Assembly (NCBI RefSeq): GCF_013149295.1 | Contig: NZ_JABGCB010000003.1 | Coordinates: forward strand, 303,524-367,523 | Length of the DNA stretch: 64,000 nucleotides | Origin: Novosphingobium sp. SG751A | GTDB lineage: Bacteria; Pseudomonadota; Alphaproteobacteria; Sphingomonadales; Sphingomonadaceae | Direction: 5' to 3' | The notes under the pieces: generated by a model | Databases searched by the model: none | Told to the model about the DNA's origin: nothing | Seen by the model: the letters and a program-made list of their open reading frames with translations, nothing else | Position numbers and translations under genes: made by a program | Shown: piece by piece, positions 1 to 8,462 of the stretch | How the letters are laid out: the number at the start of each line of letters is the position of its first letter | Numbering within the stretch: position 1 is the first letter of the stretch

Positions 1-170
1 TCCTTGGCGACGAGGCGTTCCAGCCCCTTGCCGATCTTGGCCTTAGCCTTTTCGGCCAGCTCCACCGACACATCGGCCAGCAAAACCTCATGGCCGAACG
101 CGGCAGAAGTCTGCGCAATGCCCGAACCCATCTGGCCCGCGCCGATCACCCCAACAGTCGTCATTTGCAT
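1..170 (-). CDS. 3-hydroxybutyryl-CoA dehydrogenase, N-terminal part (cut by window edge)
   Basis: Only about the first 56 residues are present. They form the start of an NAD(P)-binding Rossmann fold: a short beta strand, then the glycine motif GAGQMGSGIA, then an acidic residue at the end of the second strand (LLADVS), the usual NAD-selecting position. This is typical of the 3-hydroxyacyl-CoA dehydrogenase family that oxidises 3-hydroxybutyryl-CoA to acetoacetyl-CoA. The start is either the ATG at 168-170 or the one at 162-164. The gene is last in a minus-strand run, 14 bases after the cobalamin adenosyltransferase. Family assignment is firm; exact substrate is inferred. Confidence 0.85.
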   Translation of the reverse strand, partial: MQMTTVGVIGAGQMGSGIAQTSAAFGHEVLLADVSVELAEKAKAKIGKGLERLVAK

Positions 171-184
171 CAACCCCTTAGTAT

Positions 185-757
185 TCAGGCTCCCCGGCTT
201 GCGCCCGGCACCCATAGTATGTCGTCGGCGCCATTGTTATTGAGCGCGCGCGCCAGCACAAACAGATAATCCGATAAACGGTTGATATAGGCCAGCGCCG
301 CCGGATTGACCGGCTCATCCTGAGCCAGCGCCACGCAGGCGCGTTCGGCCCGGCGCGCGGAGGCGCGGGCGATGTGGGTGCGCGCGGCGCCTTCCGATCC
401 GCCGGGCAGGATGAAGCTGGTGAGGGGATTGAGATCTTCATTCACCGCGTCGATGGCGTTTTCCAGCCAGTCCACCTGCGCGGGCACGATGCGCAGGCTC
501 ATCGGGCCGGGCGCAAAATCATCGCCGGGCGTGGCCAGATCCGCGCCCAGATCGAACAGATCGTTCTGGATCCGCAGCAGCGCCGCCCGATGCGCGCCAT
601 CGACCGCCAGAACCGCCAGCCCCAGCGCGCTGTTGGCCTCGTCCACGCTGCCGATGGCTTCCATTCGCGCGGCATTTTTGCCCACGCGCGATCCATCGAC
701 CAGCCCGGTGGTGCCATTGTCGCCGGTGCGGGTGTAAATCTTGTTCAGCTTGACCAA
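185..757 (-). CDS. pduO: PduO-type cob(I)alamin adenosyltransferase
   Basis: A 190-residue protein with the family signature at the N terminus (YTRTGDNGTTGL, residues 8-19) that binds ATP, and the C-terminal helix motif RRAERACVAL followed by NRLSDYLFVLARALN. It transfers the adenosyl group of ATP to cob(I)alamin, giving coenzyme B12 for enzymes such as methylmalonyl-CoA mutase. Length and motifs are complete. It lies 19 bases after the HIG1-like gene and 14 bases before the hydroxybutyryl-CoA dehydrogenase gene, so it is probably co-transcribed with both; a link to propionate or branched-chain acyl-CoA use is possible but not shown. Confidence 0.93.
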   Translation of the reverse strand: MVKLNKIYTRTGDNGTTGLVDGSRVGKNAARMEAIGSVDEANSALGLAVLAVDGAHRAALLRIQNDLFDLGADLATPGDDFAPGPMSLRIVPAQVDWLENAIDAVNEDLNPLTSFILPGGSEGAARTHIARASARRAERACVALAQDEPVNPAALAYINRLSDYLFVLARALNNNGADDILWVPGASRGA

Positions 758-776
758 GGTTATGTCCTGTTCGCCA

Positions 777-1010
777 TTATCTAGACGCGGCCAATAGCAC
801 CGCCACCACGATCACCGCCAGCGCCTGATATTTGATGCGGGCGAACATCATCTCGTTCTGCTTCAACTGCATCGGGCTGGGGCCTTGGCCGCCGCCGCTT
901 TCCAGATCGTCGCGCGTGGTTTGCAGAAAGGCGATGATCCCCTTGGCCAGACTGACCACGACAAAGCCCATGGCCACCACGATCACCGGAATGAGGATAT
1001 ATTTCAGCAT
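777..1010 (-). CDS. HIG1-domain twin-transmembrane small membrane protein
   Basis: A 77-residue protein with two hydrophobic segments (about residues 4-28 and 58-74) joined by a short polar loop containing a glycine-rich stretch. This matches the small alphaproteobacterial HIG1-domain proteins (hypoxia induced protein conserved region), whose mitochondrial relatives act on respiratory complexes. Its function in bacteria is not settled. It sits between gluQRS (34 bases upstream) and the cobalamin adenosyltransferase in an apparent operon. Confidence 0.8.
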   Translation of the reverse strand: MLKYILIPVIVVAMGFVVVSLAKGIIAFLQTTRDDLESGGGQGPSPMQLKQNEMMFARIKYQALAVIVVAVLLAASR

Positions 1011-1044
1011 CGCCCGTCTCCCAATTTCTTATGGCCAATCTTTT

Positions 1045-1890
1045 TTAGGAAACGCAGCCTATGCCCGTTATCAGCGAAAGGCCAGCGGGCAAACGACCAT
1101 GCCGCAAGTCATCCGCCAGTGCCCGCCCATCCGCTCCACCGCGGCGCATGTCGGCCAGTGACGGGCTGCCCCGCCGCTTGGCCAGTTTGCGCCCGTCGGT
1201 CTCGACAATCAGCCCATGATGATGCCAGCGCGGCACGGGCAGGTCGAGCAGGGCCTGAAGCAGGCGATGCACATGGCTGGCCGCAAACAGATCGGCGCCG
1301 CGCGTGACCAGCGTGATGCCATCGGCGGCATCGTCCAATGTCGCGGCCAGATGATAGGAGGCGGGCGCCTCCTTGCGCAGAAGCACGATGTCGCCAAAGA
1401 TCTCGGGCGTGGCGGCCTGCGGCCCGGCCAGCGCATCCTCCCACACCAGCGGCCCGGCGATCTCCACCGCGCGCGCCATATTCAGCCGCCATGCCGCCCC
1501 GGCCGAATCAATGTTGCGCCCGCGACAGGTGCCGGGATAGAGCAGGCCATCCGGGCCATGACTTGTCGCCGCCGCCGCGATCTGGGCGCGGGTGCAGCAG
1601 CAGGGATAGAGCAGGCCCATCGCCCGCAGCCGATCCGCCGCCGCGCCATAGGAATCCAGCCGCGAGGATTGCCAGACCACCGGCCCATCCCAGCTCAGGC
1701 CCAGCCATTGCAGATCGGCCATCATCGCCTCGGCCAGCTCGGGGCGCGAGCGCGTGCCATCGATATCCTCAATCCGCAGCAGGAACTCGCCGCCATGTTG
1801 CCGTGCCAGATCATGCGCGACAATGGCCGCATAGGCATGGCCCAGATGCAGCAGGCCGTTGGGGCTGGGGGCGAAACGGGTTCGGATCAT
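1045..1890 (-). CDS. gluQ: glutamyl-Q tRNA(Asp) synthetase
   Basis: A 281-residue protein resembling the catalytic half of glutamyl-tRNA synthetase without an anticodon domain. The N terminus has RTRFAPSPNGLLHLGHA, with the class I HIGH-like motif as HLGH, and the late KLAKRRG replaces KMSKS. A CxC...Y..C zinc site lies mid-protein (PCCCTRAQ to YPGTCRGR). It attaches glutamate to queuosine in tRNA(Asp). The ATG at 1888-1890 was chosen because the family motif begins four residues later; an upstream in-frame start would add 27 unrelated residues. It heads a minus-strand operon. Confidence 0.93.
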   Translation of the reverse strand: MIRTRFAPSPNGLLHLGHAYAAIVAHDLARQHGGEFLLRIEDIDGTRSRPELAEAMMADLQWLGLSWDGPVVWQSSRLDSYGAAADRLRAMGLLYPCCCTRAQIAAAATSHGPDGLLYPGTCRGRNIDSAGAAWRLNMARAVEIAGPLVWEDALAGPQAATPEIFGDIVLLRKEAPASYHLAATLDDAADGITLVTRGADLFAASHVHRLLQALLDLPVPRWHHHGLIVETDGRKLAKRRGSPSLADMRRGGADGRALADDLRHGRLPAGLSLITGIGCVS

Positions 1891-1992
1891 CGCATTTTGC
1901 CCTCTGGCACCCCTTGACCTTGGCAGCAAGTCAGTGTTGATTGCGCTTATGAATTGTCGCCAAACCGTCATTCCCGCTTGTTATCAGGAGCC

Positions 1993-2601
1993 ATGCTCAA
2001 GGCGGAGCTGATAGAGCGCGCGGCCCGGTTCCGCAGCGCCGGGGAGGATCCCTCCCGCCATTTGAGCGATTGTCCGGCATTGGTGCTGAACGCGGACTTT
2101 ACTCCGCTCTCCTATTACCCGCTCAGTCTCTGGCCATGGCAGACCGCGATCAAGGCGGTCTTTCTGGAAAGAGTCGATATTATCGCCAGTTACGAGCGCG
2201 AGGTGCATTCGCAAAGCTGGGCGATGCGGTTGCCTTCGGTGATCGCGCTGCGCCAATATGTGAAGCCTTCGGAGTTTCCCGCCTTCACGCGCTTCAACGT
2301 GTTCCTGCGCGACCGGTTCTCCTGCCAATATTGCGGCAATCCGCATCAATTGACCTTTGACCATGTGCTGCCGCGCCGCCTTGGCGGGCGGACAAGCTGG
2401 GAAAATATCGTCGCGGCCTGTTCGCCCTGCAATCTGAAAAAGGGCGGGCGCACCCCGCGTGAGGCGCATATGCCGCTTCTGACCCATCCGATCCGGCCGA
2501 CAAGCTGGCAGTTGCAGGAGCGGGGCCGCGCCTTTCCGCCCAATTATCTTCACGAAACATGGCGCGACTGGCTCTATTGGGATGTCGAGCTGGAGGCCTA
2601 G
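1993..2601 (+). CDS. HNH endonuclease family protein
   Basis: About 202 residues from the ATG at 1993 (a TTG at 1954 would add 13). The C-terminal half carries an HNH nuclease module: a CQYCG zinc knuckle, then the LTFDHVLPRRLGG core with the DH pair, ENIVAAC, and CSPCNLKKGG as the second zinc knuckle and the HNH asparagine. The N-terminal part (LVLNADFTPLSYYPLSLWPWQ) is typical of the stand-alone HNH proteins common in alphaproteobacteria. No methyltransferase or phage gene lies beside it, so restriction is not supported. It is transcribed away from gluQRS. Confidence 0.88.
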   Translation: MLKAELIERAARFRSAGEDPSRHLSDCPALVLNADFTPLSYYPLSLWPWQTAIKAVFLERVDIIASYEREVHSQSWAMRLPSVIALRQYVKPSEFPAFTRFNVFLRDRFSCQYCGNPHQLTFDHVLPRRLGGRTSWENIVAACSPCNLKKGGRTPREAHMPLLTHPIRPTSWQLQERGRAFPPNYLHETWRDWLYWDVELEA

Positions 2602-2620
2602 GCCCCCAGCTCGCGGTTGG

Positions 2621-3277
2621 TCAGCGCGGGATCATCCAGCGGATCGCATTGCTGTAGCTGCCTGCCATCGGCTGGCCGCTTTCGTCCTGCGCCGGGTTGA
2701 ACCGGGCCCGTTTCGTCACCAGCGTGCAGGTGGCCGCATCCAGTCCCGGCCATCCGCTGGTTTGCACCACGGTGCAGGAGGAGACGCGGCCGTCGCTGCC
2801 GATGGACAGTTGAAAGCGCACCACGCCCTCATGGTTCATACGCAGTTCCATCGCGGGATAATCATCCTCATTGGCCCATTCGCCTGGACGCGTGCGCGGG
2901 CTGGCGACCTTGGGCTGGCCATGAGGGCGGGCCGGTTCGGGGGTGAAGCGCGGCTCCGGCGTGGCGGTGGGGGTGATCTCGGCCCCCAGCGCGGGCATGG
3001 GATCGACCGTGAGTTGCGGCATGGGGGCGAGCGGCAGGGTAATCACGGTTTCGGGTGCCAGAACCGGCTTGGCATCGGCCTTCTGACTGGGCTTGACCTC
3101 TGGCTGGGGCAGGGGCGCCAGCGGCATATTGACCGCGTCGGTATGATGCTCGGGCGCGATCACGCGATAGGCGGCAAGGCCTGAGACCAGCACCACCGCC
3201 GCGCCGACATGGAGCAGCGCGACCGCACCGAGCGAGGCCATACGGGACTTAAGACTTGTCTGTGCAGTATATGTCAT
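2621..3277 (-). CDS. energy transducer TonB-family protein
   Basis: A 218-residue protein with one N-terminal membrane anchor (about residues 15-38), a proline-rich spacer (LAPLPQPEVKP and later PEPRFTPEPARP), and a C-terminal TonB domain: MNHEGVVRFQLSIGSDGRVS, then LDAATCTLVTKRARFNPA. It should span the periplasm and pass proton-motive energy to outer-membrane receptors. No exbB/exbD or receptor gene lies nearby, so its partner is unknown. It converges with the HNH gene, 19 bases apart. Confidence 0.87.
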   Translation of the reverse strand: MTYTAQTSLKSRMASLGAVALLHVGAAVVLVSGLAAYRVIAPEHHTDAVNMPLAPLPQPEVKPSQKADAKPVLAPETVITLPLAPMPQLTVDPMPALGAEITPTATPEPRFTPEPARPHGQPKVASPRTRPGEWANEDDYPAMELRMNHEGVVRFQLSIGSDGRVSSCTVVQTSGWPGLDAATCTLVTKRARFNPAQDESGQPMAGSYSNAIRWMIPR

Positions 3278-3439
3278 GACAGATCTCCCCTTCTGTCACC
3301 CGATCCGGTCCACCCTGTTTTGTTACGTCCGTCAATGCTGACCTGATCGGGTGATGGTGTATCGTAACATAAATTTCATGCCGTCCCAGCGCTAATTTCA
3401 CGCTTGCGGATTCGGTGCGGCGCGCGCAAATCTGGGCCT

Positions 3440-4096
3440 ATGAACGCTTTTTCCACCCCCATTCTTGCTGTGATGACCGGCCGCGCCGTCCGTTTCCGTG
3501 ATGCCGACGAACATAGCGCGATTGCCAAGCAGCCTGTTGAAGGCTCCGTGCGCGTCGGCTTTCTGGGCATTGAGGGCGACGAGCAGGCTGACCGCAAGCA
3601 TCATGGCGGGCCGGACAAGGCGATCCACCACTATGCCTTTGACCATTATCCCACTTGGAAGGACGATCTGGGCGACCACCCCTTGCTGGCCGCGCCGGGC
3701 GGCTTTGGCGAGAATATTTCGACGCTGGGCCTGACCGAAGACAATGTCCTGCTGGGCGACCGGTTCCGGCTGGGCAGCGCGCTGATCGAGGTCAGCCATG
3801 GGCGTCAGCCCTGCTGGAAACTGGGGCATCGGTTTGGCCATGCGCCGCTGGCCGCGCGGATCGTTAAAAACCGGCGGTCGGGATGGTATTACCGCGTTAT
3901 CGAGGAAGGCGCGGTGCAGGCCGGCGATGCGCTCGAACTGGTCGAACGGGGCCATGCCGACTGGCCGGTGTCGCGCCTGTTCCATGTGCTGATCGGGGGC
4001 GGGCACAAGGCGGACAGGGGCGTGCTGCCCGATCTGGCCGCGATGCCCGTACTAGCGCACGCCTGGCGCCAGCGGGCCGAGGAACTGGCGGCCTAA
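3440..4096 (+). CDS. MOSC domain protein, YiiM-like
   Basis: A 218-residue protein beginning MNAFSTPILAVMTGRAVRF. It has the MOSC-type core GFLGIEGDEQADRKHHGG followed by DKAIHHYAFDHYPTW, and the conserved cysteine in GRQPCWKLGHRFG that binds the molybdenum cofactor. A 3-alpha-type tail follows (AGDALELVERGHADWPVSRL). YiiM-type proteins reduce N-hydroxylated compounds such as 6-N-hydroxylaminopurine. The ATG at 3440 was chosen over an in-frame upstream start because it aligns with the family start. The last four bases overlap the convergent rpoN gene. Confidence 0.88.
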   Translation: MNAFSTPILAVMTGRAVRFRDADEHSAIAKQPVEGSVRVGFLGIEGDEQADRKHHGGPDKAIHHYAFDHYPTWKDDLGDHPLLAAPGGFGENISTLGLTEDNVLLGDRFRLGSALIEVSHGRQPCWKLGHRFGHAPLAARIVKNRRSGWYYRVIEEGAVQAGDALELVERGHADWPVSRLFHVLIGGGHKADRGVLPDLAAMPVLAHAWRQRAEELAA

Positions 4097-5598
4097 CGTT
4101 TCCCGCTCAGCGCTTTCTGGCGGCGGCGCTGCACCGAGGAGCCAAGCCCGATCGCCTCGCGATATTTGGCCACGGTGCGCCGGGCCAGTTCAAAGCCCTT
4201 GGCTTTGAGCAGATCGACCAGCGTATCGTCGGAGAGGATCTTTTTGGGGTCCTCATTGTCGATCAATTGCTTGATCGCGGCCTTGACCGCCTCGGCCGAA
4301 ACGCCTTCGCCATCGGCGCCGGACACGCCGCTGGTGAAGAAATATTTGAGTTCAAACGTGCCGCGATCACAGAGCAGATATTTGTTGCTGGTGACGCGGC
4401 TGACGGTGGATTCGTGCAATCCCACCGTTTCGGCCACCGCGCGCAGGGTCAGCGGCTTCAACTGGCTGACGCCGTGGCGGAAAAAGCCTTCCTGTTGGCG
4501 CACCAGTTCGCTGGCCACTTTCAGGATGGTCTTTTGCCGCTGGTCCAGCGCCTTGACCAACCAGTTGGCATCGGCCAGCTTTTCCGACAACCAGCCGCGA
4601 TCCTCTTTGGCCGCGCTTTTCTTGCCCGCACAGGCCCCCCGCATTTCCAGATAATAGCTGCGGTTGAGGATCAGCTTGGGCAGAGTCGCCTGATTGAGCG
4701 CGACATTCCAGCCGCCATCGGCGCGCGCCGAAATCAGAATGTCGGGCACCACGGGCGCGGCCGCCCCGCCGCCATAGCGCAGCCCCGGCTTGGGATCATA
4801 ACCGCGCAATTCGGCCAGCATGTCGGCGAAATCTTCCTCATCCACGCCGCACATCCGGCGCAGGCGGGGCAGTTCGCCGCGCGCGATCATGTCCAGGTTG
4901 TCGATCAGCCGGGCCATCGCCGGATCGTAACGGTCCGCTTCCCTGGCCTGCAAAGCGATACATTCCGACAGGCTGCGCGCGCCGACGCCTGTGGGATCGA
5001 GCGATTGCACCAGCGCCAGCGCGGCTTCGACCTCGGCGGGCGTGACTTGCAGATCCATGGCGATTTCGCGCAGAGAAACGGCCAGATAGCCCGCATCATC
5101 CAATTGATCGATCAGAAAGCGCGCGATGAAGCCCAGCTTGGCGTCGCGCGCCACCGCGCCGATCTGATCGTGCAGATGCTGGGCCAGCGTCTCGTCAAAG
5201 GCGCCGTAATCTTCCATCGCCGGGGCCTCGCCCCCACCGGATATGACTGCTTCACCTTCAAAGACGGCCTCGTGTCGTTCAGGCGCATCCCCCGTGTCGT
5301 GATCGACGTCCAGCGTCTCGGTGCTGATGTCCAGAGGGCGGTCCTCGCCGCCCATGCCTTCGCCGATCAGTTGGTCGCAGGGGCTGCTTTCAAGGCTGGT
5401 GCGACGCACCTCGATTTCCATCGACTCGGCGGGCGCAGCCTCGCCCAGTTCGAGCAGAGGGTTGGCGTCCAGCGCATCGCCGATGAACGCCTCGATTTCC
5501 AGATTGGACAGCGTGAGCAGCTTGATCGCCTGCTGCAACTGCGGCGTCATCACCAGCGATTGCGTCTGGCGTAGATCGAGGCGCGGCCCCAGCGCCAT
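4093..5598 (-). CDS. rpoN: RNA polymerase sigma-54 factor RpoN
   Basis: A 501-residue protein with all three sigma-54 regions. Region I is the glutamine-rich start (LRQTQSLVMTPQLQQAIKLL). Region II is acidic. The core-binding and DNA-binding region III ends with the RpoN box ARRTVAKYRE at about residues 472-481. It also contains the HTH segment TLRAVAETVGLHESTVSRV. It directs core polymerase to -24/-12 promoters and needs an enhancer-binding activator, none of which is encoded here. It follows lptB by 26 bases in the conserved lptB-rpoN order. Confidence 0.97.
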   Translation of the reverse strand: MALGPRLDLRQTQSLVMTPQLQQAIKLLTLSNLEIEAFIGDALDANPLLELGEAAPAESMEIEVRRTSLESSPCDQLIGEGMGGEDRPLDISTETLDVDHDTGDAPERHEAVFEGEAVISGGGEAPAMEDYGAFDETLAQHLHDQIGAVARDAKLGFIARFLIDQLDDAGYLAVSLREIAMDLQVTPAEVEAALALVQSLDPTGVGARSLSECIALQAREADRYDPAMARLIDNLDMIARGELPRLRRMCGVDEEDFADMLAELRGYDPKPGLRYGGGAAAPVVPDILISARADGGWNVALNQATLPKLILNRSYYLEMRGACAGKKSAAKEDRGWLSEKLADANWLVKALDQRQKTILKVASELVRQQEGFFRHGVSQLKPLTLRAVAETVGLHESTVSRVTSNKYLLCDRGTFELKYFFTSGVSGADGEGVSAEAVKAAIKQLIDNEDPKKILSDDTLVDLLKAKGFELARRTVAKYREAIGLGSSVQRRRQKALSGKR

Positions 5599-5624
5599 AA
5601 TCCTTTATGCCGCTCCCATTGGCA

Positions 5625-6410
5625 TCACAGCGTAAAGCCCTCGCCAAGATAAAGGCGGCGCACGTTTTCATCGGCCACCAGCGCCTCGGGGGTGCCCGCG
5701 AACAAGACCTGTCCACCATAGATGATGCAGCCGCGGTCGCAGATTTCCAGCGTTTCGCGCACATTGTGGTCGGTGATCAGCACGCCGATGCCGCGCTGTT
5801 TCAGATCATGCACCAGATGGCGAATATCCGCGATCGACAAGGGATCGATGCCCGCAAAAGGCTCGTCCAGCAGCATGATCGAAGGCTTGGCCGCCAGCGC
5901 GCGGGCGATTTCGGCGCGCCGCCGCTCGCCGCCTGACAGCGCCATCGACGGGCTGGCGCGCAGCCGCGTAAGGCCGAATTCCTCCAGCAGCCGCTCCAGT
6001 TCGCCCGCGCGCGTCGCCGGATCGGGTTCGACCAGTTCGAGCACCGTGGCGATGTTCTGTTCCACCGTCAGCCCGCGAAAGATCGAGGTTTCCTGCGGCA
6101 GATAGCCAAGGCCCAGAATCGCGCGGCGATACATAGGCAGATTGGTAATATCGATCCCGTCGAGCAGGATGCGGCCCGAATCCGGCCGCACCAGCCCCAT
6201 GATCGAATAGAAGCACGTAGTTTTGCCCGCGCCATTGGGGCCGAGCAGGCCCATGACCTCGCCCTTGGCCACCTCCAGCGAGATGTCGGTCAGGACCGCG
6301 CGCTTGTCATAGCTCTTGGCGATGGACACGACCTGAAGCCCGGAAAACGAGCCATTGGGATCGGACTGGCGGCTGGCGTGGCCGGCTTCGGGGGCGATTG
6401 TCTGGGTCAT
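5625..6410 (-). CDS. lptB: LPS export ABC transporter ATP-binding protein LptB
   Basis: A 261-residue ATPase: Walker A GPNGAGKTT, Q-loop within YLPQETSIFRGLTVEQN, ABC signature LSGGERRRAEIARAL, Walker B IMLLDEPFAGIDP and the switch histidine in LITDHNVRETL. The sequence after Walker A (FYSIMGLVRPDSG) is characteristic of LptB. It powers extraction of lipopolysaccharide with LptF and LptG, which are encoded at 48.4-50.8 kb in this same window. The ATG at 6408-6410 was preferred; the open frame extends upstream but without family similarity. It precedes rpoN. Confidence 0.95.
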   Translation of the reverse strand: MTQTIAPEAGHASRQSDPNGSFSGLQVVSIAKSYDKRAVLTDISLEVAKGEVMGLLGPNGAGKTTCFYSIMGLVRPDSGRILLDGIDITNLPMYRRAILGLGYLPQETSIFRGLTVEQNIATVLELVEPDPATRAGELERLLEEFGLTRLRASPSMALSGGERRRAEIARALAAKPSIMLLDEPFAGIDPLSIADIRHLVHDLKQRGIGVLITDHNVRETLEICDRGCIIYGGQVLFAGTPEALVADENVRRLYLGEGFTL

Positions 6411-6605
6411 CTGAGCCCATTTTAGGCATCGCGGCCGCATTGGGCAAGGGCGATGCGCCCGATTGGCAGGTTTCATGCATGGCTGGGACAAAACGCCCAA
6501 GGCGCGCGGCCGATTGCGCTTGATCGCGGCGGGCATCAATGTTTTACTCATACCAAAGGCCAATAGGGCCAAAGGCCAACAGGCCGGGATAGGGGAAGAG
6601 GGTTC

Positions 6606-7046
6606 ATGGCCAAGGCACGCCTTGATGCGCATGCCGATGCGTTTGCCGATGCGGCGGTGCATAAATCGCGCCCGCATGCGGATCATGTATGGGCCCCTCG
6701 CAAACAGGGGGGCATTTTGCTGGATTGGCGCAAGCGGATCAGCGATCACATCGCCTATGCCTTGCTGGTTTACACCGGCCTGCAGATCTTCGTGACCATT
6801 GCCGCCCTGCGCGAGGGCAGCGCTTCGGTGCTGCCGGGGCTGGCGCTGGTGGTGCTGGTGGGGGCGATCATCCCGGCCTGCCGGATGATGGAGCGGCGCT
6901 GGACAAGGCTGAGCGATGCCGAGGCGGGCGATCCGGCGCGCGCGGGGGCCTTTTACAAGGACCGGGCGATCGTCTGGGCCGCGGCCATCGGCCTGCCCTT
7001 TATCGTCACAGGCGGTTTTCGGCTGGTCGCGATGATGATGGGGTGA
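6606..7046 (+). CDS. hypothetical small membrane protein
   Basis: A 146-residue protein with a charged, His/Ala-rich N terminus (about 45 residues) and three hydrophobic segments, at about residues 48-66, 72-90 and 122-144, so it is likely an inner-membrane protein. I do not recognise a named family. A good ribosome binding site (GAAGAGGG, 6 bases before the ATG) supports the start. It is divergent from lptB and lies 69 bases ahead of the pmbA start, so it may share a transcript with pmbA. Confidence 0.7.
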   Translation: MAKARLDAHADAFADAAVHKSRPHADHVWAPRKQGGILLDWRKRISDHIAYALLVYTGLQIFVTIAALREGSASVLPGLALVVLVGAIIPACRMMERRWTRLSDAEAGDPARAGAFYKDRAIVWAAAIGLPFIVTGGFRLVAMMMG

Positions 7047-7115
7047 TTGCTCTTGGCGGGGCGGGGCGTTAGAGCCTGCCCCCTTACCAAGGCTTCAGGA
7101 GTTGCCCAGACCGCC

Positions 7116-8462
7116 ATGCTTACCACGCTTCAGGCACAGGAACGGGCGCAGGCCCTGATCGAACGCGCGCGCAAGGCTGGGGCGGACGCCGCCGATGCGG
7201 TCTATATCGCCGATGCTTCGGAAAGCGTGTCGGTGCGGCTGGGCAAGCTGGAGGATGTGGAGCGCTCGGAAAGCGAGCATATCGGGCTGCGGGTGTTTGT
7301 CGGGCGGCGCTCGGCCTCGATTGGTTCCTCCGATCTTTCCGATGATGCGCTGGCCGAACTGGCCGCGCGCGCGCTGGCCATGGCGCAGGGCGCGCCCGAA
7401 GATCCCTATGCGGGCCTCGCGCCCGAAGAACTGCTGTTCATGGGGCCGTTTCCCGACCTCGATCTGGTCGACAGCGGCGAGCCCAGCCCGCAGGAATTGC
7501 GCAGCTTGGCCGAAGAGGCCGAGGATGCCGCGCGCGCTATTGCGGGCGTGACCAACAGCGAGGGTGCGGGCGCATCGAGCGGCGGGGCCGTGATGGCGCT
7601 GGCCACCAGCCATGGTTTTGCCGGGGCCTATGCCGCCACCAGCCGCTCGATTTCGGCCAGCGTGGTGGCGGGTGAAGGCGGTACGATGCAGCGCGACTAT
7701 GCGCACCGCATGGCCCGCCACCGCGAAGATCTGATTCCGCCCGCCGAGATCGGCCGACAGGCGGGTGAGCGCGCCGTGGCCCGGCTCAATCCGGGGCGGA
7801 TGAAGAGCGGCCCTGCACCGGTGGTGCTTGACCCGCGCGTGGGCGGCTCGCTGGTGGGCCATTTGCTAGGCGCGATGTCGGGGGCCTCTATTGCGCGCCG
7901 CTCCAGTTTCCTGATCGGGCGGCTTGAGGAGCAATTGTTCGACAGCGCGGTGCGGATTGTTGATGATCCGCTGCGCCTGCGCGGCTTTCGTTCGCGCCCC
8001 TTTGATGGCGAGGGTTTGCAGACGCTCCCTCGCGATCTGGTGCGCGATGGGCGGATCACGGGATGGTTGATGGAATGCGCTTCGGCGCGGCAGCTGGGCC
8101 TTGCGCCCACCGGCCATGCCGGGCGCGGCGGCGGTGGAGCGCCGGGGGTTGCGCCGGGCAATCTGCATCTGGAGGCAGGCAGCGCCTCTGTGGCCGAGCT
8201 GATCGCGGATATTGAAGATGGCGTTTATGTCACCGAGCTGATCGGGCATGGCGTCAATGGCGTGACGGGCGATTACAGCCGGGGCGCCTCGGGCTATCGC
8301 ATTGTGAAGGGTGAGATCGCCGGGCCGGTGGCCGAATTTACCGTGGCGGGCAATCTGATCGATATGTTTCGCGCCATGACGCCCGCCAACGATCTGGAAT
8401 GGTATCGCACGATCAACGTGCCGACCATCCGCGTCGACGGCATGACTATTGCGGGGGATTGA
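7116..8462 (+). CDS. pmbA: metalloprotease-related protein PmbA/TldE
   Basis: A 448-residue protein of the TldD/PmbA family. Characteristic blocks are SVRLGKLEDVERSESEHIGLRVFVG near the start, PVVLDPRVGGSLVGHLLGAMSG mid-protein, and the C-terminal GVYVTELIGHGVNGVTGDYSRGASGYRI. It lacks the HExxxH zinc site of TldD, which is the mark of the PmbA/TldE partner. The TldD-TldE heterodimer degrades unfolded peptides and matures some modified peptides; no tldD is present in the window. The ATG at 7116 fits the family start. It ends inside a 13-base direct repeat shared with the convergent gene. Confidence 0.92.
   Translation: MLTTLQAQERAQALIERARKAGADAADAVYIADASESVSVRLGKLEDVERSESEHIGLRVFVGRRSASIGSSDLSDDALAELAARALAMAQGAPEDPYAGLAPEELLFMGPFPDLDLVDSGEPSPQELRSLAEEAEDAARAIAGVTNSEGAGASSGGAVMALATSHGFAGAYAATSRSISASVVAGEGGTMQRDYAHRMARHREDLIPPAEIGRQAGERAVARLNPGRMKSGPAPVVLDPRVGGSLVGHLLGAMSGASIARRSSFLIGRLEEQLFDSAVRIVDDPLRLRGFRSRPFDGEGLQTLPRDLVRDGRITGWLMECASARQLGLAPTGHAGRGGGGAPGVAPGNLHLEAGSASVAELIADIEDGVYVTELIGHGVNGVTGDYSRGASGYRIVKGEIAGPVAEFTVAGNLIDMFRAMTPANDLEWYRTINVPTIRVDGMTIAGD

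Noticed and set aside
3883..5574. 563-residue plus-strand open frame across rpoN
   Set aside because: Antisense of rpoN, which shows the complete sigma-54 architecture.
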